A DNA stretch of 64,000 nt from Actinernus sp. WN-2022 (taxonomy: Eukaryota > Cnidaria > Anthozoa > Actiniaria > Actinernidae), in the NCBI GenBank assembly GCA_030867875.1, contig JAOWCC010001501.1:15467524-15531523 (forward strand), read 5' to 3'. Below the pieces are notes generated by a model, which had not been told where the DNA came from, ran no database searches, and saw only the letters and a program-made list of their open reading frames with translations. The translations under genes were made by a program, and so were the position numbers. Below are positions 33,101-38,322 of this stretch, in pieces; position 1 is the first letter of the stretch, and each line of letters begins with the position of its first letter.

Positions 33101-34584
33101 ATTCTGAAGTTAAACATTCATAAATACCATACCAACTCTGCGTATTGTTGTAGTTTCGCATTTTGCACCTTCTCGCTGGTATTTAAGAATGTTTAACTTC
33201 AGAATGAGGCTATCCCTGAGTACATGCGTCTGTAGTCATTGCATTCAGCGGTAATTTTCGAATACGAAACTGGTCTATTAAGCCGCAGCTAAATAGTCGC
33301 GAACTTCAGTTTTGACCCATTTATACGAATGTTCGCGGCTTCGGTAAGCCGTATAGCTTCTAACTTCCTCTCGTATAAATGGCCCTAATGACGACACTAA
33401 GTAAAAAATAGCTAATCACGATTACTGTTTTGCTTAGATTAAGTCCTGAGACATGATACGAGGTTTCAAACGTGATTATTCGAGATTGCAAACTTGCTGA
33501 TACGAGATTTCAAACGTGAGTATTCGATATTGCAAATTTAATGGTTCATGACTTCAAACGTGCTGATACGAGATTGCAAACGTGAGTATTCGAGATTTCA
33601 AACGTGCTGATTCGAGATTGCAAACGTGCTGCTTCGAGATTGCAAACGTGCTGCTTCGAGATTGCAAACGTGCTGCTTCGAGATTATAAACGTGCTGATT
33701 CGAGATGGCAAACGTGATTATTCGAGATTGCAAATGTGCACGATGATAAGAGATGTCAAACGTGTTGCTATATTCGACAACAAATATCATTCTTTATCAG
33801 GTTTCCTTTAGGTTGCAATTGCTACGTTTCCATTTATCTACATTATCTTTCATTTTGGTAAAAAGGAGATATTTTATACATTCTTTTATTTCCCCAAAAA
33901 TATCAGCGATATTAAGAACAGTTTACCTGCTATTACAAGCGGAAAGTGCCTTGTGATATCGTAACATTACTAACCTTAAGTAACACCTGATTAACTTGTT
34001 ACACGACTGTGAAACTAACAGAATGTCGTTTAACCACACACAATGGCGTCGTGTTGATTGAAACTTAGCATGAAATTATCTCTATCGGCATCAGCTGCCT
34101 CCTTCTCTTTGTATCATTCGTTGTGTATTTTCTTCTTTTCTTCTTTGGCTATTTCATCGATCTTCTACTTTTCTGTAATGCACGAGTTAGTGATCTCCCC
34201 AGGGCAGGGGTATTGGGCATACCAGTGGTATTTGTCATGTTACCTTACAATAAATATTGCTTTCAATTTTCTCACACTTGAATTATGAGCCTGGTCCAAA
34301 TCTGCGGCGACTTTATCAACTCCTCCCCCCCCTCCCCTCCCCCAAGATTATGCAAAAACGTCTAGGTACTCCCCTGTTCTCTTCCTTTTTGTGAGTCACG
34401 TGTCCCAGGCCCACTAACAGCAATACACCACAGGCAGCCCGTATCGTAGCAAACTAATCCTCTGTAAATTCTGTTCGTTGTAGCTAAAGACTCCGTTAGC
34501 GATTTGTTCAGCACAGCACAAGACGTAAACAAAGCAGTCGAGAATCTTGTGCACGTGATGACAGATAATCAAAAGCAGACTTAA
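943..34584 (+). CDS. DMD: Dystrophin/utrophin orthologue, 3' part of gene (23 exons)
   Basis: Dystrophin links cortical actin to the membrane dystroglycan complex and gathers syntrophins and dystrobrevin. Coding exons: 943-1129, 3457-3786, 4806-5039, 14189-14323, 14606-14831, 16818-16878, 17815-17876, 18618-18692, 19153-19357, 19709-19794, 20431-20510, 20648-20725, 21932-22043, 22961-23055, 25982-26053, 27004-27143, 28055-28126, 28753-28839, 29405-29429, 30485-30576, 30657-30882, 32478-32697, 34484-34584. All are bounded by AG/GT, all phases agree, and the sum is 999 residues plus TAA. Visible domain order is spectrin repeats (1-370), WW (about 375-402), EF-hand region (about 412-623), ZZ (630-677), coiled coil (about 795-893) and a C-terminal tail. 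This order is diagnostic of dystrophin; dystrobrevin lacks the spectrin repeats and WW domain. The actin-binding N-terminus and most rod repeats lie upstream of the window. Vertebrate DMD, UTRN and DRP2 arose later, so this is a co-orthologue of all three. Confidence 0.96.
1440..1743. repeat. 107-bp direct repeat pair
   Basis: About 1440-1548 and 1636-1743 are diverged copies, both containing ACCTTAATTT then CAGGAAAGGAAACTGATAGC. The neighbouring 1140-1340 stretch recurs inverted at about 31340-31560, with cgcactgttgtg as a shared core. Confidence 0.75.
1979..2837. mobile_element. TTAA-flanked non-autonomous DNA transposon
   Basis: TTAA at 1979-1982 and 2834-2837 bounds an 851-bp element with roughly 110-bp imperfect inverted ends (outer end AGGGAACTGAACC). 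TTAA duplication is the hallmark of piggyBac-type elements. A related, unoccupied copy of the host repeat at about 22510-22640 reads cttcatttattcaaatgcc straight across the site, which supports the boundaries. No transposase is present. Inside are two perfect 69-bp inverted arms. Confidence 0.75.
2181..2331. repeat. Perfect 69-bp inverted repeat with 13-bp loop
   Basis: Arms 2181-2249 and 2263-2331 are exact reverse complements (outer end CCTCTGGTTTTCCGTGG), separated by 13 bp. They lie inside the TTAA element. Confidence 0.95.
3047..3316. mobile_element. Palindromic MITE, family A (AATAGTCCAGTTTCG ends)
   Basis: About 120-bp inverted arms, with ends AATAGTCCAGTTTCGTATTC and reverse complement. 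Further copies are at 33027-33286 and 38130-38322, with a lone end at 31678-31735. Non-coding. It ends 140 bp before exon 2. Confidence 0.85.
3457..3786 (+). CDS. DMD: Dystrophin exon 2 of window (spectrin repeats)
   Basis: Acceptor cttt-gtgcatgcag, donor gtatcg, phase 0 to 0, residues 63-172. It holds the helix-C motif [20 protein letters not shown] and then the start of the next repeat with [16 protein letters not shown]. The segment [18 protein letters not shown] closely resembles the penultimate rod repeat of vertebrate dystrophin (APIGGDFPAVQKQND), so the register with the vertebrate protein is clear. Confidence 0.95.
3787..4805. other. Dystrophin intron 2, no feature seen
   Basis: AT-rich intron. 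No exon, array or complete mobile element recognised. Confidence 0.5.
4806..5039 (+). CDS. DMD: Dystrophin exon 3 of window (penultimate spectrin repeat)
   Basis: Acceptor tgtttccag, donor gtaagt, phase 0 to 0, residues 173-250. It ends in [13 protein letters not shown], the counterpart of ADWQRKIDETLE in vertebrate dystrophin. Comparison with the vertebrate protein leaves no gap between this exon and exon 4, so the following 9.1-kb intron probably hides no constitutive coding exon. Confidence 0.95.
5105..5262 (-). mobile_element. Degenerate SINE remnant
   Basis: Short diverged matches to the reverse complement of the tRNA-derived SINE A body (acgattttacgtccctaacc, gtgaaggtgtaac, agcaccttcagctca). 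The promoter end is not recognisable. Confidence 0.45.
5355..5964. mobile_element. hAT-like MITE with 5-bp target duplication
   Basis: Ends CAGGGCTCGAAATAACGGCC and reverse complement; the arms are rich in GACCGGTCA. Flanks give a CGGGT duplication. The uninterrupted opposite arm of the host element (7013-7030) shows a single CGGGT and serves as an empty-site control. CAGGG ends are typical of hAT elements, and a 5-bp duplication fits the hAT5 subgroup. Confidence 0.8.
6146..6322. mobile_element. Short CAGGG-ended MITE
   Basis: 177 bp with ends CAGGGTTTTCAATA and TATTGAAAACCCTG. The 7-bp flanks atttact and atttagt match at six positions, suggesting an aged duplication. Probably hAT-like and non-coding. 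Confidence 0.65.
7075..9161. other. Dystrophin intron 3, middle part
   Basis: No coding exon recognised apart from the candidate ATG-only first exon at 7475-7585. The stretch 7586-9161 is AT-rich with no array or element I can delimit. Confidence 0.4.
7475..7585 (+). promoter_or_regulatory. Possible internal dystrophin promoter and ATG-only first exon
   Basis: Inside intron 3 a TATATATA box (7475-7482) is followed about 100 bp later by an ATG (7583-7585) with a purine at -3. The ATG is abutted exactly by a strong donor, GTAAGA. An exon ending in ATG is phase 0 and would join in frame to exon 4 (14189, phase 0), giving a short product starting Met-Arg-Phe-Gln. Vertebrate DMD makes short forms (Dp140, Dp116, Dp71) from internal promoters with their own first exons. 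Function here is inferred; TATA plus ATG|GT could be chance. Confidence 0.3.
9684..10264. mobile_element. Nested G/C-tract MITE
   Basis: Inverted ends GCACCAGTCAAAGTAAACCC and complement, immediately followed by C-runs (about 9700-9726) and the complementary G-runs near 10230. Lies wholly inside the 9171-12168 element. Confidence 0.75.
10325..10400. repeat. 16-bp minisatellite
   Basis: About four units of AGCTCCAGCAGGGCTA inside the 9171-12168 element. Confidence 0.85.
12178..14188. repeat. Interspersed repeats before exon 4
   Basis: No exon seen. A hairpin at about 12940-12983 is built on GCCACAGGGATCC. An inverted repeat has arms about 13498-13553 and 13573-13622 (GTATATACTTCATGGTAGT). 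Diverged copies of the 300-bp repeat also found before exon 1 lie at 13060-13330 and 13680-14045. Confidence 0.65.
14189..14323 (+). CDS. DMD: Dystrophin exon 4 of window (last spectrin repeat)
   Basis: Acceptor gttcttctcag, donor gtacga, phase 0 to 0, residues 251-295. [20 protein letters not shown] matches the opening helix of the last rod repeat (SWQPVGDLLIDSLQDHLEKV in vertebrates). The correct frame differs from the longest open frame over this stretch, which makes no spectrin sequence. Confidence 0.95.
14606..14831 (+). CDS. DMD: Dystrophin exon 5 of window (end of rod)
   Basis: Acceptor cctcttgcag, donor gtaaat, phase 0 to 1, residues 296-371. Helices B and C of the last spectrin repeat, with [20 protein letters not shown] where vertebrates have LSTLEDLNTRWKLLQ. 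The tail runs into the hinge before the WW domain. Confidence 0.95.
15331..15942. repeat. 68-bp satellite, nine units
   Basis: Units begin at 15331 and every 68 bp to 15875, nearly identical (GTGTCCGTATTTACCATTAG start). Very AT-rich; lies in the intron before exon 6 and stops exactly at the edge of a transposon fragment. Confidence 0.95.
15943..16205. mobile_element. MITE fragment, family B
   Basis: Contains ATCCCATAAAGCAC ends and the AATCACTGAGCGATAAGTG core (here complemented). A second copy in opposite orientation is at 27478-27768. Non-coding. Confidence 0.75.
16206..16817. other. Intron before exon 6, right part
   Basis: No exon or recognisable repeat. An open frame that runs across exon 6 here is not the dystrophin frame. 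Confidence 0.4.
16818..16878 (+). CDS. DMD: Dystrophin exon 6 of window (WW domain, first half)
   Basis: Acceptor catttccag, donor gtgagt, phase 1 to 2. Encodes [20 protein letters not shown], the first Trp (about residue 377) and the Tyr-Tyr of the WW domain that helps bind the beta-dystroglycan tail. The final Asn codon is split across the intron. Confidence 0.95.
17049..17195. mobile_element. Small MITE with AATAC microsatellite core
   Basis: Ends ATCCCTTTATGTAGGACGAC and complement flank an (A)CAATA-rich core. No coding capacity. Confidence 0.75.
17309..17480 (+). mobile_element. tRNA-derived SINE A
   Basis: tRNA-like head with decayed A box (TTAGCTGAGTGATTAAGCTC) and B box (GTTCAATCCC), then a body shared with two other copies in the window (GGGTCTTAAAATAACTGAGT, TCTTCTCGGATAAGGACG). 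Promoter boxes are those of RNA polymerase III. Confidence 0.88.
17815..17876 (+). CDS. DMD: Dystrophin exon 7 of window (WW domain, second half)
   Basis: Acceptor caatgttag, donor gtatgt, phase 2 to 1. Encodes [20 protein letters not shown]. The second WW Trp lies 22 residues after the first, followed by the conserved His-Pro. Only the spliced frame joins exon 6 to exon 8. Confidence 0.95.
18291..18320. promoter_or_regulatory. Two perfect CArG-box matches
   Basis: CCATATATGG at 18291-18300 and 18311-18320 fits the serum response factor consensus CC(A/T)6GG. A third copy lies at 45489-45498 in the same repeat context (ttaaaatggcttcc upstream), so these are repeat-borne. Any role in dystrophin control is speculation. 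Confidence 0.35.
18618..18692 (+). CDS. DMD: Dystrophin exon 8 of window (start of EF-hand region)
   Basis: Acceptor tttctacag, donor gtaagt, phase 1 to 1, residues about 412-436. [20 protein letters not shown] corresponds to [20 protein letters not shown] of vertebrate dystrophin, the first helix of the EF-hand module that packs against the WW domain. Confidence 0.95.
19153..19357 (+). CDS. DMD: Dystrophin exon 9 of window (EF-hand region)
   Basis: Acceptor ctcttgttgcag, donor gtaagc, phase 1 to 2, residues about 437-504. Contains [16 protein letters not shown] and ends [14 protein letters not shown], matching [14 protein letters not shown] of vertebrates. The 3' half of the exon and its donor are duplicated downstream in the intron. 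Confidence 0.95.
19395..19617 (+). pseudogene. Two tandem partial copies of dystrophin exon 9
   Basis: The 3' half of exon 9 plus its donor and intron start recurs at about 19395-19505 (near-identical, donor kept at 19506) and again, shortened and decayed, at about 19548-19617. The period is roughly 148-153 bp. No convincing acceptor precedes either copy, and reading through the first donor meets a TAA at once, so they should be non-coding. In copy 2 about five bases differ; three change the amino acid (Thr to Met, Met to Leu, Ile to Thr). Confidence 0.85.
19709..19794 (+). CDS. DMD: Dystrophin exon 10 of window (EF-hand region)
   Basis: Acceptor ttcctag, donor gtaaga, phase 2 to 1, residues about 505-533. 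[19 protein letters not shown] and AHLDDKYK parallel GRTGRIRVLSFKTGIISLC and AHLEDKYR of vertebrate dystrophin. Confidence 0.95.
19840..20195. repeat. 20-bp minisatellite
   Basis: CACGTCATGGTCACCTTTGT units, about ten good copies from about 19990 and decayed units before that. Lies in the intron between exons 10 and 11. Confidence 0.92.
20431..20510 (+). CDS. DMD: Dystrophin exon 11 of window (second EF-hand)
   Basis: Acceptor tgttttcag, donor gtcagc, phase 1 to 0, residues 534-560. [20 protein letters not shown] keeps Asp/Asn positions of an EF-hand loop (DNDNHMD) better than vertebrate dystrophin (ASSTGFCDQRRLG) does; calcium binding would need testing. Confidence 0.94.
20648..20725 (+). 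CDS. DMD: Dystrophin exon 12 of window
   Basis: Acceptor ttattgcag, donor gtattt, phase 0 to 0, residues 561-586. [20 protein letters not shown] is almost identical to the vertebrate sequence ([20 protein letters not shown]), one of the most conserved stretches of the family. Confidence 0.97.
20726..21113. other. Intron 12, left part
   Basis: No exon, array or complete element recognised before the 32-bp array. Confidence 0.4.
21114..21359. repeat. 32-bp tandem array
   Basis: Nearly eight near-perfect units of CACAGATACATAATAGATCA plus TATCACATCTAT. Abuts a transposon end on its right. Confidence 0.95.
21360..21755. mobile_element. Palindromic MITE
   Basis: Ends AGCAGATTT/GAGTGGGACAAACT and complement, with an inner hairpin at about 21597-21643 (ACACGTAGTTGGCTGG). 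Lies in the intron before exon 13. Confidence 0.8.
21932..22043 (+). CDS. DMD: Dystrophin exon 13 of window
   Basis: Acceptor attttctag, donor gtgaga, phase 0 to 1, residues 587-623. [20 protein letters not shown] matches [20 protein letters not shown] in vertebrates and closes the EF-hand region just before the ZZ finger. Confidence 0.95.
22266..22450 (-). mobile_element. tRNA-derived SINE B
   Basis: Read on the minus strand: a head ending in GGTTCGATTCCCGG (B box) followed by the body with GGTTTTCCTCCCTCC. The same family occurs at 44776-44996 and 56353-56480. Lies in the intron before the ZZ exons. Confidence 0.88.
22451..22800. repeat. Unoccupied copy of the repeat that hosts the TTAA element
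   Basis: About 22500-22800 is a diverged relative of 1920-1978 joined to 2838-3010 (GTGGTTGTACTGGA, ATTGTCGATCTTTCTAAAAC). It lacks the transposon found at 1983-2833. Confidence 0.7.
22961..23055 (+). CDS. DMD: Dystrophin exon 14 of window (ZZ finger, first part)
   Basis: Acceptor ttttttctcag, donor gtagga, phase 1 to 0, residues 624-655. Cys 630, 633, 645, 648 and 654 are in place. The [11 protein letters not shown] motif has the canonical ZZ Cys-x2-Cys pair where human dystrophin has Ser and His. The 2.9-kb intron that follows splits the domain and holds the 76-bp satellite. Confidence 0.95.
23136..23227. mobile_element. 74-bp palindromic Mutator-like mini-element
   Basis: Core 23145-23218, ends CAACCTC and GAGGTTG, almost a pure palindrome around AGGGGTCTTTACGC. 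A perfect 9-bp duplication CAGATTATC lies at 23136-23144 and 23219-23227. It shares its ends with the 49519-50241 element. Confidence 0.88.
23520..25660. repeat. 76-bp satellite array grown from a MITE end
   Basis: About 26 units of 76 bp from 23702 to 25660. Left flank 23530-23700 plus the first unit aligns with the reverse complement of the TTAA element at 29441-29729 (shared CATTGAGGGAGG, AATTAACAGCCAC, CCATGACATAGCCC). So a single element's last 76 bp was amplified in tandem. Two main unit types exist (CACGCATGCGC and CATACATGCAC), intermixed. Confidence 0.93.
25757..25893. mobile_element. MITE with TCCCTGCTAGCAGAG ends
   Basis: Inverted ends CCCTGCTAGCAGAGTTTC and complement. The same family occurs at 45750-46067 and as short hairpins at 51622-51666 and 55694-55742. 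Confidence 0.75.
25982..26053 (+). CDS. DMD: Dystrophin exon 15 of window (ZZ finger, second part)
   Basis: Acceptor tccattcag, donor gtgagt, phase 0 to 0, residues 656-679. [20 protein letters not shown] supplies the last ZZ Cys and the His pair (about 667 and 671). In vertebrates the WW-EF-ZZ block forms the beta-dystroglycan docking site. Confidence 0.95.
26100..26530. mobile_element. Nested palindromic MITE
   Basis: Ends ACAATAACCTA...GAAATATGC with several inverted and direct sub-repeats of ATATGCCCTGATATTTCGTC. Lies between exons 15 and 16. Confidence 0.7.
26531..27003. other. Intron 15, right part
   Basis: No exon or delimited repeat recognised; short direct repeats of gtcgctagtgtgaac lie near 26915-26960. 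Confidence 0.4.
27004..27143 (+). CDS. DMD: Dystrophin exon 16 of window
   Basis: Acceptor tactgtttag, donor gtaagt, phase 0 to 2, residues 680-725. Begins [20 protein letters not shown] and contains [13 protein letters not shown], equivalent to [20 protein letters not shown] and MGYLPVQTVLEG of vertebrates. Confidence 0.96.
27478..27768. mobile_element. MITE copy, family B
   Basis: Opposite-orientation copy of 15943-16205 (CACTGAGCGATAAGTGATG to ATCCCATAAAGCACG). Followed by about three direct copies of CATCGTGAGCTGTGATTGG. Confidence 0.75.
28055..28126 (+). CDS. DMD: Dystrophin exon 17 of window
   Basis: Acceptor ttctccag, donor gtaata, phase 2 to 2, residues 726-749. Pro/Ser/Gln-rich, ending NRLGMYAHR, matching the IEHYASR step before the syntrophin-binding region of vertebrates. 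Confidence 0.88.
28140..28740. other. Intron between exons 17 and 18
   Basis: No exon seen. A short inverted pair (about 28355-28385 and 28485-28510, cttattgactgag) brackets 100 bp, so this may be a decayed palindromic element. Confidence 0.4.
28753..28839 (+). CDS. DMD: Dystrophin exon 18 of window
   Basis: Acceptor ttatctcacag, donor gtacgt, phase 2 to 2, residues 750-778. Starts LAEAESDGG and ends [12 protein letters not shown], equal to DDEHLLIQHYCQ in vertebrates. Syntrophins bind this part of vertebrate dystrophin. Confidence 0.93.
29405..29429 (+). CDS. DMD: Dystrophin exon 19 of window (25-nt microexon)
   Basis: Only 25 nt between acceptor tttcgtttcag and donor gtaagt, phase 2 to 0, encoding SLKSESTDS (vertebrates: SLNQDSPLS). 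It is needed to keep the frame between exons 18 and 20. A TTAA-flanked miniature transposon begins 11 bp after the exon end. Confidence 0.9.
29437..29733. mobile_element. TTAA-flanked MITE, source of the satellite
   Basis: TTAA at 29437-29440 and 29730-29733; ends AGGGGCTATGTCA and TGACACAGCCCCT. Its left 70 bp is the (inverted) equivalent of the 76-bp satellite unit in intron 14. It begins 7 bp after the GT of exon 19's donor. Confidence 0.88.
30005..30189 (-). mobile_element. tRNA-derived SINE A
   Basis: Best-preserved copy: minus-strand head CCGGTTAGCTCAGTGGTTAA (A box) and GGTTCAAACACCGG (B box) with the family body. Lies between dystrophin exons 19 and 20. Confidence 0.92.
30485..30576 (+). 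CDS. DMD: Dystrophin exon 20 of window (start of coiled coil)
   Basis: Acceptor ctttttccag, donor gtagct, phase 0 to 2, residues 788-817. [20 protein letters not shown] then INKLEDENR, the counterpart of PRSPAQILISLE and LADLEEENR. Confidence 0.95.
30657..30882 (+). CDS. DMD: Dystrophin exon 21 of window (coiled coil, dystrobrevin contact)
   Basis: Acceptor tcgttacag, donor gtaggt, phase 2 to 0, residues 818-893. [20 protein letters not shown] and then [20 protein letters not shown] are nearly identical to vertebrate dystrophin. The leucine heptads form the coiled coil that pairs with dystrobrevin. The preceding intron is only 80 bp. Confidence 0.97.
30936..31329. mobile_element. MITE with TGGGCCATTCCATTTTATA ends
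   Basis: Inverted ends TGGGCCATTCCATTTTATAT and complement, followed inward by C/G runs and repeated GGATATCC steps. It follows exon 21 by 53 bp. Open frames running into it from exon 21 are artefacts. Confidence 0.85.
31340..31750. repeat. Interspersed repeat pieces before the SINE
   Basis: About 31340-31560 is an inverted relative of 1140-1340. 31678-31735 is a lone family A MITE end. No coding exon. Confidence 0.55.
31754..31877 (+). mobile_element. Truncated tRNA-derived SINE A
   Basis: Head CCGGTTAGCTCAGTGGTTAA and GGTTCAAACCCC, body cut after CTTTGTGAAACAAA. A 60-bp tandem array starts at the cut. Confidence 0.9.
31880..32325. repeat. 60-bp tandem array, about seven units
   Basis: Units contain TTAGTTAGTGGATGTTCAGG and GTCGTTTTGTTAAGCTGCAA. 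Length 60-61 bp with small indels, lying between exons 21 and 22. Confidence 0.93.
32478..32697 (+). CDS. DMD: Dystrophin exon 22 of window (Ser/Pro-rich)
   Basis: Acceptor ctttcccag, donor gtgagt, phase 0 to 1, residues 894-966. Low-complexity Ser/Pro/Glu sequence including [18 protein letters not shown], likely unstructured. The first residues PSQDNRSAA resemble the PQAEAKVNGT step of vertebrates only loosely; the call rests on position, phase and splice sites. Confidence 0.85.
33027..33286. mobile_element. Palindromic MITE, family A
   Basis: Second full copy of the 3047-3316 family, with the same ends and CTTCTCGCTGGTATTTAAGA core. Confidence 0.85.
33455..33790. repeat. About 20-bp degenerate minisatellite
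   Basis: Runs of CGAGATTGCAAACGTGCTG with drift, about 15 units. Lies in the last intron of dystrophin. Confidence 0.88.
34484..34584 (+). CDS. DMD: Dystrophin terminal coding exon
   Basis: Acceptor gttcgttgtag, phase 1, stop TAA at 34582-34584, residues 967-999. [20 protein letters not shown] followed by TDNQKQT. A short conserved helix of this type (AG/AQ-x-V-x-x-AV-x-x-LV-x-VMTD) ends invertebrate dystrophins and differs from the vertebrate muscle C-terminus. I see no clear AATAAA nearby, so the 3' UTR length is unknown. Confidence 0.92.
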
Positions 34585-37070
34585 CCAATCACATGCAAGG
34601 TGTGTATAATGACGTCACTAAGAAGGAAGACCACGGGAACCCACATTAATTGCCGAGCAGTCTAAGTCGCTATGGAGACCAAAAGTAGTTATGTAATAAC
34701 AGCCGCGAATCCCATGGATGTTTCACAAGCCAAGTTTTCATTTTGAAACTGGTTATAACAAGTTATATCACTGCAAATTTTGTGTAGCCGGATTGTAGAG
34801 TTGGGGTTTTATTTCTTCCCATATTATGTGTATGCGAATATCTAGATATTATACGAATTGTAAAAAAGGCGAGTATTGTATCCTCAACCATATTTTTTTG
34901 GTGCATCCTACTAATTTAATTATAAGTTAAAACAAGGTTAATTTAAGAAAAGTTTTAGAAGAGTAAGATGTTTGTTCATGGATATTAACCCTTTACGCCC
35001 GCCTATTATCAACATTCACAAAATAACGCTCACAAAACGCATGCTCTGATTGGATGAGAGCTCAATTCAATACACCCCCCTCTCCCAACAAGAAAGATCA
35101 CATCAAAATTAGTGTATTGACTGAGCTTCGGGACGTTTGGATCTATATTAACGAGGGGACGAGCTTTCAAAAATCACAAAAATAAGAGAGCTCAGTGTGG
35201 TTTTGTGATTTTCAAAGCTCAGTGTGGTTTTGTGATTTTCAAAGTTTGCTATTCAGTTCTTATTTACTCAAACATCTTCAAACTCGGTTAACATACTAAT
35301 TTCTATATGATCTTTCATGTGGTGGGATTCATTTAAAATAATATTTTTTAATTCGATTCAATTTACACACTTGGTCCCAGTCTCTTATCAGTTTGCGAAC
35401 AGCGCGCGCGTATTGAACTAGTTAGGAGAACGTTTTGATTGTCAAATTAATTCCGTTTTTATGCTCGATGTTTTGACTTATTTTATAAAGGAATAGAAAA
35501 CAAAATCGTAGTTCTTTAGAATTATAGAAATACTTGTGGAAGTTTGGAAGAACCGCTTGAAATAGCCCTTCGGGCTCGTGTTCCCACAGCCATTCCTCGT
35601 TCTTCCAAACTCCACTCGTGTCTCTAAAACACTGTGTTCTATTTCTTAGGGTAGATAGGGTTAAATCGTCATTAGAATCGGAATTTAACGATGCTATCAA
35701 AAGATTTAATCATTAACCATATTTGGCCGTCATAAGTAATTTGAATTCGCTTGAACCAAACCCAAAGAGGACCAGAATGACCATTTTCTCATTTACATCG
35801 CTGTTCATATTTACGCGAAACTGAGAAATCCCACCTACCCCACCCCCCTGTTTCGCCCTAAATATAATGGTTAATCATTAATTACACATGCATAACCAAG
35901 GGAGGGGTGGGTGGAGTTTCCCAGAAACCGTGATTGAGCCGGCTCTCTTCAGTTGGAGTACTGGCCTCCATCAGTCACGTTCGGCGTCGAATCTCATTGG
36001 ATAAACAGAGAAACTGTAGATTTGTTCAGCACTTGAATGGTTTACGCGCCGCCAAACTGGCCAATTAAAATCGTGGACACCCAACATTACAGGTTGTATA
36101 AATGTGAAAAGCGCTGTAATGAAATTGGACTGTCGACTGAATATCAGTGGTTAAGATATTGCCAGAGTCACACTGGGAAAACTATGGGATGGTAATTTCT
36201 TGGAAATTAGAGGTTCCGACAAAATTTCAACATATTTCCATCCGTTGGAAACTATTTTCCAATAAATTTCGAACAAACTTCCATCCCTGGAAGGGGTCCA
36301 GTTTTTCCATTGTCATCTACAGGCAAGCGATAACTGTTTTGTCCACTGTTTGCAGTACGCTTCGCAGTAATAGTTAAACCTGTTGCACTGATATTCTGTT
36401 GAAAGAAAATCCACCAGCTATACCGGCTAGAAAAAGGTTGTAAAGCACTGGAAAGTAGAAGAAATTCGACCATTTTAATCTAACCTTGACACCTCGATAT
36501 CTAATAGCCATTGAATAGCCTGGTCCATACCAGCGATGCGGTTAGGGCTAGATTCCATCCACCAGAACGACGCAATCCCAAAATGCACTGCACTAAAATA
36601 CTTCACTGAGAGCAGGAACTGGTGTCTAATGAAGTAACGCCTGCTAATCAAACAGCATGCAGTATAAAAGTTCTAAAAAAGCGGTTGTTGACAGCAAATC
36701 CCTCGTGGTTAGGGTTTCGGTTCGAGTCTTCGTGGAGCCGATCTTTTTTTGAGGGAAGCGTACTTGTTCGCCTAAATTGTAAAGTGCCGCTTTAGTTCGT
36801 ACCCTAGAAATATAACATCGAGAAAATTGCAATTCGACCTTCTGGCGGATGGAATCTAGCCGCGACCCAGCGATGCAAGCATCAGCGCAATCAAAATGCA
36901 CAGACGCAGTGCCGTAATTGTAAGAACAAGCGCCGCCAATGATTAATATCAATACGTTACTGCTTTCGCTTATGATTGCGTCGCTGCTGTGAACCAAGCA
37001 TTAATTTGTGCAGTGTGTTTTTGTCATTCCCTGACTAGATTTTGAGAGTTCGTTTATTCCTGTGTTTGTC
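34585..37070. other. Dystrophin 3' flank, no gene recognised
   Basis: Starts with the 3' UTR of unknown length. Contains a short direct duplication at 35195-35245 (CTCAGTGTGGTTTTGTGATT), a loose inverted pair around 35510-35640, and otherwise AT-rich unique sequence. Confidence 0.4.
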
Positions 37071-37075
37071 ACCAG

Positions 37076-37165
37076 AGCAACTTTGGCTGCATTTTCTCAC
37101 ATGGCAAAGCAAACTTCACCCAAACAGTTTCACTACAATAATCTTAAGAGAAAACCTGTAAAGAT
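37076..37165 (+). CDS. Candidate 5' coding exon of an unidentified gene
   Basis: A good acceptor (gtgtttgtcaccag) and a good donor (GTAAGT after 37165) bracket an open stretch with an ATG at 37101. From the ATG it would encode MAKQTSPKQFHYNNLKRKPV. I cannot find a partner exon downstream, so this may be a first exon of a gene with distant exons or a chance exon-like stretch. Confidence 0.2.
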
Positions 37166-37889
37166 GTAAGTTTCTCCCCTCTGCGAGTGGAGTATAGCGG
37201 CCACTGCTGTTTAGCGGCCACTGCTGCTTGTTTAAATGAAACGGAAACCGTAAAATTAGTACACTGCCCAAACGTTTGGTTTGTTCAGCGTTGAGGGTTT
37301 TAAAAATATATTTGCAGCTTCACTATTTTAGAAGTTGTCATGAATGCTTTCGGGCAAAAAACAAATACAAAGCTATATTGAAATTAGTTTAAAATAAGGA
37401 ATAACTTTAGCGTTAAATGTTCAAATAAATGGCGAAGAGATTCGTCATCGAGTTTAGGCATTTATTCGATTCCGATTATCACGTGACTTTTCTTTGAGTC
37501 GCAGTACCCGCAGCATGTGACAATATTAATCACGTGATCAACTTATGCCCTCAGTTGATCAATACATCCTCAATATTATCGAAATTCATTCGAGAAAAAG
37601 TTAAAGTAATCGATAAGTGCTCGGAGCTGCGCTATGGCAGTGTTAACGTTGTATCTTCCCATTCACTTGTTGGTTGACTGGGATGAATATTTTGTCGTAA
37701 TCAACATTGTTATTTTTCTATTGTGTTCAAGTTTTGTATCCAAATAAAGAGCTACAGTTTTATAGTTAAACAGTTTCTTATTGTAAGTGTACAATTTTTA
37801 TGCTTCGGCGTCTTTCACGTGGACTGCGCATATTCGCTCGTGTCATGCGGCGGCCATGTTGAATCCCAGGTGATTATAGAACTTTGTAA

Positions 37890-38075
37890 TATAACCCCAT
37901 CGAACCTCGTTCTGAAACAGCTCGGTGCGAAGTATATTGTTTTCTCCTATCGAACTTCGTTCTGAAACAGCTCAGTGCGAGGCTTCACACAGAAAATCTA
38001 TTGTTTTCTCCCATCGAACCTCGTTCTAAAACAGCTCAGTGCGAGGCTACACACAGAATATCTATTGTTTCTAGC
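37890..38075. repeat. Three direct repeats of about 60 bp
   Basis: CATCGAACCTCGTTCTGAAA and ACAGCTCAGTGCGAGGCT recur about every 55-65 bp. Confidence 0.8.
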
Positions 38076-38129
38076 CAACCGCCGCTGCGCGAGTAAGATC
38101 CATGTGGAGCCGGAGTGTAACCCGATAGA

Positions 38130-38322
38130 GCTCTTTCATATTCGAAAATACCAGCAAGAAGGCGTAGAAGTCACAACCACAACAATACACAAAGCTGTGA
38201 ATAGCTCTTCTCTCCACTGGTATTTATGAACGTTTAACACCAAGATGAGGCCAACACTGCGCACATGAGTCTAGCCATCGCATGCAGTGGTAGTTTTCGA
38301 ATACGAAACTGGACTATCCAAA
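38130..38322. mobile_element. Diverged MITE, family A
   Basis: Partial copy of the 3047-3316 family, ending GTTTTCGAATACGAAACTGG. Confidence 0.65.
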
